64,000 nt of DNA from Prorocentrum cordatum (lineage: Eukaryota > Sar > Dinophyceae > Prorocentrales > Prorocentraceae). The position numbers and the translations under genes were made by a program. The stretch covers positions 403,640 to 467,639 of the forward strand of contig CAUYUJ010003603.1 in assembly GCA_963575745.1 (NCBI GenBank). The letters are read 5' to 3'. The stretch's first letter is position 1. The number at the start of each line of letters is the position of its first letter. Under the pieces are notes generated by a model, which saw nothing but the letters and a program-made list of their open reading frames with translations, did not search any database and was not told the DNA's origin. Of the stretch, positions 1 to 9,077 are shown in pieces.

Positions 1-2630
1 GGGTATTGTTTTGTTCGTGCTCGCACTAGCCGAACCGTCGTGGAGCAAGGTCACCAAATTCTGGCAACGGGCATTTCTGATTCATTCGATCAGGATGCAC
101 GATTCAGGCCATACAAACCAGAAGTACAGAGTATAGACACAAATGCTTGAAGAGACCATCAGAATTTGCAGAACACTTTGAATGACTGCAGTCATGGGGC
201 GCTACAAGCTGTGAAAGGGAGGCCTCGGGTCAACGCTGTAGGTACTGCGGCGTTGTGCTCGGCTTGCAGTTTAGAGTCGCACGGTCTCTTTGATCGCTTA
301 GTGAAATTGTCTTCTTCTTCTGCATGGTGCACGCATCAGGTAGACATGCGATGTGTAGCACGTAATGTGTTTCTGCGCGGACTTGTTGTTCATGCTAGCC
401 CCAAGCATTCTCACAGCAATCCAACGACTATACCGCTTCTTCGCTCCTACTCGTAAGCCCCAGGGCTGCATTGCTCATACATGATGTTGCACGGCTCTGG
501 CACTGTAGCACATGAAAGTGGACGTTTGGATCATTATTAGTCGGTGAGCTCTATGTCTGGTGTTCACTTCGCGGTATCTACATGTCACTGTTTCCACCAT
601 CGATGCGGAGACAATGTTCACATCAGTTGTTTTGTAATCGCTGGGTTTCCTCGCCCCCCAGGGATGTGCGAGCTCCCTATCGCTGCTCCTGTCATTGCTC
701 TGCTCTCTCTCTCTCTCTCTCTTTTGTTCTACCCCATCGGAGGCTCAATCCTTTCTGGGTCGAGCTGGGGGTCGGCCTCAGTTGGCCTGAGGCCGGGGAC
801 TGCGGAGGCCCGCTCCGGAGGCCCACGAGATCCGGGAGGCACCAGCAGCGGTCGCCTGGCGCGCGATCTCGGCCGCCGCCCGTTGCCCGGAGAGGAGGGG
901 CCAGCCGCTGCGTGGCAGCAGCGACCGCTCGCCTCGCAGCACTGCTGGCCACCCACCTCTTCGCAGGACTGGCAAAGGCGGGGGGGCCAGCCGGGCCCAC
1001 CGCCCACGAGCTCGCCAGGCGGCGGGCGGGCTGCCTCTGGCGACCGGGCGCCTCAGCGGCGCGTCGCTGGTCGGCGCCTGGGGCCTGCCCAGCCTGCACA
1101 ACCCACAGGTTTTATTCGTCCGTGCACGACGATTCGGAGATCCCCGTGGACTCCGAGAACAATTAGGGGCAGGAATGCCAATCAACCCCATCCCCAACCC
1201 GCAGCCCCAGAAGTCTCTTGGATCAGGGGCGGGGGAACCTGGATCCCGAGTTAGGAATCCCTGGGCGACCAGACCTGGCCCTTTAGAGCGGAAGGGGTCG
1301 GAGGCTGGGCTTTCTCAGCCCAGAAGGAAACGGGATGGTCCTCCAAGGGCGGAGGTAGGGGGGCGCGTATTGCCTCGGCGCGGCCTGGCCCTCCGTCGCG
1401 GGCTTCAGGCCCACGCTCTGCTTCGCGGGCGTCCTGGGCGGGCGCCTGGGCAGCAAAGCGGGCGCCGTCGGCGCACCGCGGCTCCAGCGGTGGACGCTGC
1501 GGGGGGCCACCCCTGCGGGAGCCTGCGCCCTACGCCAGCCCCGGCGCCGACGCCCGCCGAGCGGGAAGCCCATGCCTGCGTCAACCTGCGACGGGGGGCA
1601 ATCGGTTGCCGCGGGCCGCCGGAGGCGTCTCCGAGGCGGCGCGAGCGCGAAGGCCGCCAAGGACTGGCCGTCGGGCGCCGAGCTCGACGCGGCCACGCGG
1701 CGCCGCCTTGGGAAAGAGGCGGTGCGCGAGGAGAGGTTGGCCGAGGAGGGCGAGTTCGCTCAAGAATAGCTGGTTTGGAGGCTACACATGTACTTCGGCG
1801 CGAAGAGCACGCGGCACCCAGAGCCCAACTGCGTCAAGGCGCGCCACCCCTTCGCCGTGCCGGAGCTCGGCCCGGCGAGCCGCCGCGCGCCCGCAAAGAT
1901 CGTGCAGGCACTCAGGGGGCGCGCCCAGTTTGATCGCTGCCCGCCAGCCGCCAGGCCCGAACCGCGTGCGCTCGATCGCCTCCCGGGCGGGGAAGAGGGC
2001 CCATGGGCCAAGTCGCGCGGGGGTCCCGAGGAGATCGCATTGGCCTGGCTTGAATCGGACGCGGCCTTTGTGTTGTTTCCTCCCTTTTCTGAAGGGCCCC
2101 AAAAAATCAGGGTCTCAGAGCCTGGCTTGACATATTCTGGCAATTTTGGCGTGCACGAAGGAGTCCCAGAATCTGACACAGTATACCTTTGCATTCAAGA
2201 GGTACGCGTAGTGTTTTCGCACAGTCGGAAACAGAGGTGTCGTTCGTGACAGCGTCGGCCTGCCCCTTGTGGTTGGTTGTGGCAGGTCCTCAAGAGGAGA
2301 GCCAACCACACGCCGAAACCCTGGAGACGGACTGGGCCAGGGGCGCCCGAAAGAGTGGACATACTCAGTCCTGGACCAGAAAGGAAACCAAAGGAAGTTG
2401 CGCAGTCAACTGCTTCTCGGCGGCCCTGGCGCGGCTTAGCCGTTGCCAGGCGAGCCTGGGGCGCGTGCACAAATAATGCCTTGTATGTTGTGCTAAGATG
2501 GATATGTTTGGCGAGTGACTCTCGGAGCTATTCCAGGCCACGTTCGGCACCTGGGACACACGGCGCACGACGTTCCGAGCTGGCTCCAGGCCTTCGGCCC
2601 CCGAGAGCTGCTCGCCCCCCCCTGGGCGGC
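1..2630. other. GC-rich DNA without a recognised gene
   Basis: Several overlapping frames stay open on both strands between 540 and 2250, as expected of very GC-rich sequence. None shows a recognisable domain, a consistent start or a conserved motif. A short (TC)n run lies at 703-722. I see no RNA gene and no clear repeat unit here. Confidence 0.5.
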
Positions 2631-3015
2631 TTGCAGGGTGAGGTGGGCGGAGGGCCGGCCCGCCGACGCCAAGCCGGTCCACCTCGCCACCGACGCAGCA
2701 CCCTTGTTGGCCCAGTCGGGCGACGTTCTCGCGCGCGCGCAGGCCGCGGAGGGGCGGGTCATCGTTGCGGTCGAGTTGCTGGCGCCGCTCGCCCCGGCAG
2801 CCGCCCGCGCGAGCCAGCGGGCCTCGGAGCTCGTGGTCTACGTTTCGCGGCCGACGGCTCCAGCGCGAAGATCTGGCCGGCGAAGAGGCGCCCCGAGCAC
2901 GTCCCGGCGCGCCACTTGGTCCGCCTGGCCGGAAAGATGGAGGCAGAGCACGGCTTCGCCCTCGCGTCGTTCTACGCGCGCACCTACCGCAATGACGCGG
3001 CCGACTGCTCGCCAG
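2631..3015 (+). pseudogene. Possible retroelement RNase H-like remnant
   Basis: Two + frames here read like the end of a reverse transcriptase/RNase H polyprotein. One (about 2640-2850) has a D-containing strand followed by GRVIVAVELLAPLAP, resembling the RNase H stretch around its catalytic Glu. The other (about 2850-3000) reads LVRLAGKMEAEHGFALAS followed by YARTYRNDAAD, resembling the terminal Asp motif of such domains. A frame change separates them and no reverse transcriptase is visible upstream. If correct, this is a decayed fragment of a further retroelement, different from the four LINEs. The match is by eye, short and easily wrong. Confidence 0.25.
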
Positions 3016-3210
3016 GAGGGGGGTCAAGAAGGTCCACGGCGCGCCGACATGGGAAGGGCGGCGCAGGATCGAACCACCCGCCAAGCGTAGACAGATGGCG
3101 GCGGACGCGAACGACCCGCTTATGAAATTGTTGACGCTTCGCGTATCCCCACCAGCCCATCCTACACCAGGTACCCGAACGAAGAGCGCCGATCATCGGC
3201 AGTTGTTCTC

Positions 3211-3291
3211 CTCCCCCTCTTCCTCCTCCTCCTCCTCCTCCTCCTCCTCCTCCTCCTCCTCCTCCTCCTCCTCCTCCTCCTCCTCCTCCTT
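3211..3291. repeat. (TCC)n microsatellite
   Basis: About 80 bp of nearly perfect TCC repeats, ending roughly 115 bp before the start codon of LINE-1. Similar tracts lie at the other LINE junctions. Confidence 0.95.
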
Positions 3292-3406
3292 CCCCAGCCG
3301 CCGCCACGGCTGAAGGGCGAGGGACACGCGGCCCTCCCACCCCGTTCCATCGCCCGCCAGGGGAGCAGCGCGCGATGCCCACGCGCCCGCGGGGCCCAAG
3401 AGGCCC

Positions 3407-5359
3407 ATGATGGCGGCTCTCCTCCTGCTGGCGGCCGTCGGCTTCCCGCCGCAGGCGGCCGCCTTCATGTCGACAGGCGCTTTCCGCGCCCCTGGACGCA
3501 CTCAGGAGCGAGAGCCTCAACCTGTTCAGCACACCAGGCTCTGCACGTACAACCCCATGTACCTGACGGGCTGCACCCGCGCGCAGGAGGTCTCGAGCGA
3601 GCTCAACAACATGGGCGTGATCCTTCTCCCTGGGACTAGCCGCCGCCAGGCACAGGACAGCCGCCACAGCCTCTTCAAGCATGACTACCACTGGGAGCTT
3701 TCCTTCGGCTGGACTCGGGCCACCAACAAGAGCTGCGGGGTCAGCATCTTCCTACATCACAAGCGGTTCCCGCAGGCACACCTACGTCGGAGTTACCCTC
3801 CGGGCCGCGGCGCTCTGCGCTTGAAGAGCCGCTCCTCGGACGTGCTCCTCATGGTTCTGTACTTTCCCGTGCCGTCCGAGTCCCGCTCCAGCCGCAACTC
3901 ATACCGCCAGGTGACCCAGGCGATGATTTCATGGGCACGCACCACGCTGGAGTCGGTGGGCAGTCGCTGCGCGCCTTTCATCGGGGCGGACCTCAACGAC
4001 AAGCTCGGCTACTCCGTGGACGAGACGTTTCTCGGCTCCCCGACCCCGCGCTTGCTCGAGCCCGACTCGTGGAGCGAGATCGACTGCGCCGTAGGCCCCT
4101 TCCAGGAGCAGGAGGGCCTCGCAGGACGTCTCTGGCGCCAGTTCCTCACGGACCACGGCATGGCCGCGCTGAACACCTTCTTTGACAGCGGGGACACCTT
4201 CTTCGGGGCACACGGACGGTCTAGCAGGATCGACTTCCTCCACGCCCCATCCGCCCTAGTGTCTCACACACGCCAGCGCAAGGTCCTGATGGGGGCAGGC
4301 CGCCGCCCCCAGCCCATCAACACATTGGACGATCGAGACCACCGCCCTGTCTATGCGGACGTATTCTATACCTTCGAGGCCCACGCGCAGCCCAAGCACA
4401 CCTGGGACTACGACACGATCATGCTTCGTCTTCGCGGACAGCACACCACCGCCGCGGACCTCGAGACCATCCACCAAGCAGTGCTGGACATCGACGAACC
4501 GACCTGGCAGTACCTCTGCACCAGACCGACGACGGACGAGCTGTGGAACTCCGTCGCCTCGCTGATGGTCGACTGCGCGAAGGAGATCTTCACCCGACCG
4601 ACTCCCGCACAGGCCGAGAAGACCGTCCTCGAACGGCAACGTTCCGAAGCTCTTCGCACTCGACGCGACCTCCGCGCTCGCTTCACTGGCTCCGACCCCT
4701 CGCACAACACGGAACTCATCGAGACGGAGCTCCTCTTGGCGCGCCTGACCTACCGCATCCGCGCCCTCTCCTACCGCATCACCACCGAGCGGAACGCCAG
4801 CCTCACGGAGGAGCTCAACCAAGCATGGACACAGCACGACCACTACAACGTCCAGCGCCTCATCCGACGCTTATCTCGTCGCGGCCGTGGCCCGCGCCAC
4901 AGACGCTACTTCACCGCGAGGGGCGAGAACTGCGACCCCGCCGACATCCAGTCCTACCTGCAGCGGCCCGCCTCCCTCGGCGGCCTGGGCGCCAACGTCT
5001 GCGACCTCCAGGACGAGCTCACCCACCGCTTCGACGCCCCCCACTCGGGGGAGGAGGCGCACCGTACCGACCAGATGCGATACGACGCGGTGCAGATGGC
5101 GAACCTCGAGATGGCGAACTACGACCTGCTGGGGATCATACGTGAGCTGCGCAGGGCCCCGAAGCGCAGGGCCTCGCCCGCGTGGCCCATGCCCTCGGAG
5201 CTCTGGCTTCTGCTTCTCGACCCCGCACGATGGGAACAGTATCGGCTGGGCGGAGTGGGGCACGTCGAGCAGTCGAGCACACCACGACGTTCCTCGCCTT
5301 TCAGGAGAGGTTCGTCGACATCCTCGCCAGCTTCAGGCGCTCGGACTCCACCCCGTTGA
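3407..5359 (+). CDS. LINE-1 endonuclease and pre-RT region
   Basis: 650 codons starting at a double ATG. Residues about 44-320 match the exonuclease-endonuclease-phosphatase fold of APE-type LINE endonucleases, which nick target DNA to prime reverse transcription. Visible motifs: TYN near the start, GADLND (Asp codon at 3989), SRIDF (Asp at 4232) and RDHRP (Asp-His at 4337-4342). The usual Gln-Glu pair that binds the metal is replaced by Pro-Gly in VILLPGTSRR, so the enzyme may be inactive, or this family may use another residue. Residues 340-600 are an Arg-rich helical linker. The last 50 codons, after a frame change near 5200-5350, are out of frame. The first 20 residues are hydrophobic, which is probably coincidental. 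Confidence 0.8.
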   Translation: MMAALLLLAAVGFPPQAAAFMSTGAFRAPGRTQEREPQPVQHTRLCTYNPMYLTGCTRAQEVSSELNNMGVILLPGTSRRQAQDSRHSLFKHDYHWELSFGWTRATNKSCGVSIFLHHKRFPQAHLRRSYPPGRGALRLKSRSSDVLLMVLYFPVPSESRSSRNSYRQVTQAMISWARTTLESVGSRCAPFIGADLNDKLGYSVDETFLGSPTPRLLEPDSWSEIDCAVGPFQEQEGLAGRLWRQFLTDHGMAALNTFFDSGDTFFGAHGRSSRIDFLHAPSALVSHTRQRKVLMGAGRRPQPINTLDDRDHRPVYADVFYTFEAHAQPKHTWDYDTIMLRLRGQHTTAADLETIHQAVLDIDEPTWQYLCTRPTTDELWNSVASLMVDCAKEIFTRPTPAQAEKTVLERQRSEALRTRRDLRARFTGSDPSHNTELIETELLLARLTYRIRALSYRITTERNASLTEELNQAWTQHDHYNVQRLIRRLSRRGRGPRHRRYFTARGENCDPADIQSYLQRPASLGGLGANVCDLQDELTHRFDAPHSGEEAHRTDQMRYDAVQMANLEMANYDLLGIIRELRRAPKRRASPAWPMPSELWLLLLDPARWEQYRLGGVGHVEQSSTPRRSSPFRRGSSTSSPASGARTPPR

Positions 5360-6433
5360 TCTTCGACGTTTCATCCTGCGTGGGCCTGGACAAGCGCAAC
5401 GGCAAGTCTGGGCCCGCGAGCATGCGGTGGAGTCACCTCTTCTGCCCGATTGGGAAGTGCTGGCATGCTCACCTGTGGCAGCGGAACACATCCGAGCGGG
5501 AGGTACTACCATATTACTGCCACGGCTTCGCCCGCAGGCGGCGGCGCGAGGACGCCATCGCGGTGCAGTCCTGTCTCTCCTGGCGCCCCGGTCAACTCCA
5601 GATCCCACACATGATAGTGAATGAGGACGCCACCAACGCCTTTGCGAGCACAGATCGCAACGTGATCTACGACGCACTCGGCTCGCTCTACCGCGCCGAG
5701 GATCTTTCTTTCCAGCGCAATAGGACCACCTACAGCGCCTGCCAGATCGACACTATGGAGGGCCCCCTCGCCTTGCGCCCGACCTCAGGAGAGCTCATGG
5801 GTCACCCGAATCCCGCCCGCGCCTTCCCCTACTACTACTTCGAGGGCATCGCCCCGTTCCTGGCACGTCGGACCCATGCGAGATCCCAGGTCCTGACGGA
5901 GGCTCACGAGAGACGAGACGACCGCGGACGTGGGCATCACGATCTACGCCGACGACATCACGATGACGGTGATCCCCGACGAGATTCCTGTGGGCACCCC
6001 CCTGGGCTCCGCGGCTTCAGCCTTCCTGGGCCAGGTCGCCGACCACAGTAGCCACCTCTCGGAGACCCTCGGGACCATCGGGGTGCACCTCAACCTCGAC
6101 AAGCGGGCCTCGGTGGCTCGGATCTCGGGACCTCGCAGTAACACTTCGACGCGCCTCCTCTATGGCGGCTCCTGGCAGTACCGCGGTGTCTTGGGGCGGC
6201 GCCTTCGGATTCTTGGAGGCTGGCTTGCTTCTACGAGCTCTCTACAGGTTGAAAAGGCGAAGCGTCTCCAGGCAGGACGCTCGGGTCTAGGAATGATCTC
6301 GAACTTTCTGGTCCATGATGCAGCCCACGGCGTCAAAAGAATGGCCGTGATCTCTTTCGCGCAGGGTGCCCTTCTGTCAGGCATGGAGGGTCGGATCCCA
6401 GACAAGAGCTTTGCCGCCGCTTCGGACGCTTAA
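5355..6433 (+). pseudogene. LINE-1 reverse transcriptase, split over two frames
   Basis: The reverse transcriptase core continues in another frame from about 5355, where GLDKRNGKSGPASMRWSHL corresponds to the finger region. Palm motif A is in NEDATNAFAST (about 5620). After a second frame change near 5900, motif C reads IYADDIT (5941-5958) with both catalytic aspartates present. It is followed by a thumb-like region with GVHLNLDKR. A stop at 6431-6433 ends this frame, and the protein continues in a third frame. All key motifs survive but cannot be translated together, which points to a recently inactivated element or to indel errors in the assembly. Confidence 0.75.
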
Positions 6434-7310
6434 GTACTTCGCGCGCTCCGCCGCGCACTCGGTCGACGGGGCCTGGAACCTCAGGCTGACGGCGAACTAC
6501 ATCGCTGGCCTGCCCGTCGGCTCTGGCAGCACTGGCGCCTTCTTCCTACCCTTGAGGAGTTACGAGTTCGCAGACTAAAATGGTATCAGTCTTGGTGCCG
6601 CCACCCCTCAGACCATCGGCAGGTTCGAGCGTGCATCCTGGGGAGCATCGGGGACGGGGACTCCATGAAATCCGACTATACCCTTCACCCCGACGCTAAT
6701 CCATGGGCAAAGCAGGTCCTATCGGACCTCGAGTTTGCGCACCGCCACTCGGAAGAGTTCCAGGATCACGTTCCCGAAGACCGCCCCCCTACTACAGGTG
6801 TGCTACTGCTCCGACTACAAAAACTGGGCCTACATTGACTTCACCATCTTGAGATCAAAAACGCTCAGCCACCAGTTCGCCCCGCCTGGCCTCCAAAGGG
6901 ACCCCAACGACGACGAGCTCTCACGAGGAGAAGACGAAGGCAGGCTGCGGCCCTACAGATGCAAGATGACGGACGACGACGGGAACCCCTGCGGGGACAC
7001 CTTCGGCTCCATTAAGGCCCTCCCCCTGCATGCCAACAGGGTCCACAGGGTGCGGAACGAGGCCTCCCTCCTCACGGTGACGAACCAGTGTTACAGATGC
7101 CTCCAGGTCCTCAGTACGAGAGAAAACGCACAGCGCCACGTCATGCGCAGCTACGCTCGTAATATTTGCACCCGAGGCCGAAGCAGTTTCCTGTCGCACG
7201 AAGTCCAGACGCCCGACATCTTACAGTGCCCCGTATGCAGTCATTATGCCCGAGACCTTCTTGCTCTTCAGATCCATATTCGCGGCCACTGTTCTCTTCC
7301 TGAGCCGCGG
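6434..7310 (+). pseudogene. LINE-1 C-terminal region with three C2H2-type fingers
   Basis: Frame changes near 6470, 6575 and 6735 connect short conserved-looking pieces. From 6954 one frame holds three Cys/His modules: YRCKM with a second Cys and LHANRVH (6954-7050); CYRCLQVLSTRENAQRH (7084-7170); and LQCPVCSHYARDLLALQIHI ending in His-Cys (7219-7290). Zinc fingers after the reverse transcriptase are common in LINEs and are thought to help nucleic-acid binding. The frame stays open to 8246 but becomes a shadow of the next ORF after about 7300. Confidence 0.6.
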
Positions 7311-7338
7311 GTTCGTCTACAGGGCGCCCTGCGACGCG

Positions 7339-8172
7339 ATGGCTTCCTCGGCGTTGGCACCCCCCGCCCAGCAAGAAATGGACCTCTCCGCGCTGCTCAA
7401 GCGGCACAAGCCCTCGGGCGGCTCCGCCACCGAGAAGGTCGAGCCCAAGGACAAGCGCCAGCGCGGGCCCGCGATCGCCTCCATGGCCGACGCCTCGGAG
7501 GATGCCCTGATGGCGGTGGAGGGCGCCCTGAAGTCGCGCGACCTGCAGCAGGCGGTCACGATCCTCCTCAAGATGGCGTGCCAGCACGCCCAGCAGCTCA
7601 GGGACCTCGCCGCCTCGGAATGGATCAGCATCGTGCTCCCGTCCACGGCCACTTCGATCGTCGCAGCTCGGGAGGCGGGCAAGCTGTGCTCAGAGGCGGC
7701 GCAGATTCCCGCGGCGAAGCCCGTGCTCAACTCACCACATTTGTACATCGCTCACGCCGTGTTCAAGCGCCTGTCGGCCTCCGAGGAGGCGAAGCAGAAG
7801 GCCCCGCAGGGGCACGCGCTCCTGTGCACATTCTACCAGCAGTTCGTTTGCAAGGTGACGGGCTCGGAGCTGCGCCTGATGGTGCGCCACTTCAGGCTGC
7901 GCAAATGCTACAACGACCAGTGCACCAGGGCGCAGTTCGCGTTCGCGGACAAGATCACGCTGAAGTACGACAACCCAGACGGCCCTCGGGAGACTACGGC
8001 ATCCAAGCTCGAGCTCGAACAGAGCCTCGTGAAATGCTTCGAGGCGGAGGGCGGACGTCAGAAGATGGGGGCGGCACCTCAGGGCCACTTGGAGTCGATG
8101 GCCCAGAAGCTGCTCGACAAGAACCGACAGACCCACCAAGGCCAGAAGGGCAATGGCGGCCGCAAGGGCTGA
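7339..8172 (+). CDS. Unknown protein, 277 residues, next to LINE-1
   Basis: An uninterrupted frame starting MASSALAPP and ending in a Gly/Lys/Arg-rich tail at the TGA of 8170-8172. The same frame is open upstream to 7246, but that part overlaps the last LINE-1 finger and is probably not coding. The N-terminal 60 residues are polar (LLKRHKPSGG, KDKRQRG). Residues about 60-250 are rich in Ala, Leu and charged residues and are probably helical, with a CYNDQC segment near residue 195. I recognise no domain. Its position right after a LINE, and an absence of frameshifts that contrasts with LINE-1, suggest either the first ORF of another element or a captured host gene. Composition and third-position GC look genuinely coding. 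Confidence 0.55.
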   Translation: MASSALAPPAQQEMDLSALLKRHKPSGGSATEKVEPKDKRQRGPAIASMADASEDALMAVEGALKSRDLQQAVTILLKMACQHAQQLRDLAASEWISIVLPSTATSIVAAREAGKLCSEAAQIPAAKPVLNSPHLYIAHAVFKRLSASEEAKQKAPQGHALLCTFYQQFVCKVTGSELRLMVRHFRLRKCYNDQCTRAQFAFADKITLKYDNPDGPRETTASKLELEQSLVKCFEAEGGRQKMGAAPQGHLESMAQKLLDKNRQTHQGQKGNGGRKG

Positions 8173-8996
8173 CGTGGGAAACCCGCCTTCATCAGTTGCG
8201 GCAGCGGATCCTACTGAAAGAGAGGGGCACCCCTCGCACTACGTGACGACGTGAGTTCCTCCAGCAGCTTCGCTGTAGCACCATGCCCCTCTAGCCTCCC
8301 ACGCCGCCCCTGGTCTCTTGGGCGCGCCGTCGGATAATTTTGTGTTTCGGCCTGGTTTTTGTTTTCCTTCTCGGGGCCTCTGGGTGCCCAGGGAGCCTGC
8401 TCGGTGCTCGCAGCGCCGTCGAGCTCGGCCCCCAGGGGCCAGAGGGGTATCACCCCCCGCCCGCGGGCGGCTGCACGGCGCGCCCACACGCCTGACCTCG
8501 TTCGGTCCGAGGAGATCGCACGATAGCTCAGAGGTGTCCCCGAGTGCTCTCTCGTTTCGTGAGCTCGTGGGGGTGAGTGTCATCAGACTCACGGCGCAAT
8601 GCCGAGTCCATCCATCCATCCATCCTCCTTCCCCTTCTCCTCCTCCTCCTCCTCCTCCTCCTCCTCCTCCTCCTCCTCCTCCTCCTCTTCCTCCTGTCGG
8701 CGTCTTGGAGGTATCTTGAGGCGTTTTGGTGGGCTCGTGGGCCTTGCGGGCGGGCGGGCGGCGCTCCGCCCAACCGCGCGCAGGGCCCAAGAGGAGGGTC
8801 TAAGACGCTTCTTGGAGCCATCTTAGAAGAGATCGGTCAACGAAGGGGGGTTCCTAAATTACAGCCCCCCCCTCAGGAGCCACGATCCTCGTGAGGGGTG
8901 TCGAATTTCAGCCTTCCCAGGAGTCGATTTTGGGCCCTCTGACCGCTCGCGGCCCCCCCTGCCCAGGTCAGTGGGGGGGGGGGTAGGGGGAGGGGT
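8173..8996. repeat. Non-coding DNA with (TCC)n at 8633-8693
   Basis: No gene seen. The (TCC)n tract at 8633-8693 is followed by TCTTGGAGG/TCTTGAGG-type decay of the CTCTTGGGG minisatellite also found at 26250-26460 and 55370-55700. GGGCCCAAGAGG occurs at about 8785. The same order (triplet tract, CTTGGGG region, then the 80-bp repeat) recurs at 55.3-56.1 kb. Confidence 0.6.
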
Positions 8997-9077
8997 AAAC
9001 CCCTCCCCGAAGGGGAAGAAGGGGGTTGGAAGAGAAACGCGTTAGACCACCTACGCCCTAAAGGGCTGGTGGGACTC
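8997..9077 (-). repeat. Dispersed 80-bp tRNA-like repeat, copy 1
   Basis: Near-identical to 27284-27366 and related to 55981-56061. On the minus strand it contains GGGCGTAGGTGGTCTAACGC, which fits the internal A box and D-arm of a tRNA. Further on, TTCGGGGAGGGGTTTACCCC gives a hairpin and a weak B-box-like stretch. This suggests a tRNA-derived SINE or a decayed tRNA-like element. No complete cloverleaf can be drawn by eye. Confidence 0.55.

Larger units (their letters stand above)
3407..7338 (+). mobile_element. LINE-1: non-LTR retrotransposon, frameshifted
   Basis: The order endonuclease, linker, reverse transcriptase, C2H2 zinc fingers on one strand is that of an APE-type non-LTR retrotransposon. 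Coding sequence moves through at least four frames, so this copy cannot make one protein as it stands. Neither end is defined: no target-site duplication, poly(A) tail or SL relic is visible. GGGGCCCAAGAGGCCC immediately precedes the first ATG, and a related sequence precedes the SL of LINE-2. The 3' limit is set at the start of the next ORF and is arbitrary. Confidence 0.85.

Noticed and set aside
544-2249. Overlapping frames of 130-250 codons
   Set aside because: GC-rich open frames on both strands, Arg/Pro/Gly-rich, without motif or consistent start.
7246-7338. Hydrophobic leader (FLLFRSIFAATVLFLSRGF) as a signal peptide of the ORF at 7339
   Set aside because: It is the out-of-frame reading of the last LINE-1 zinc finger.
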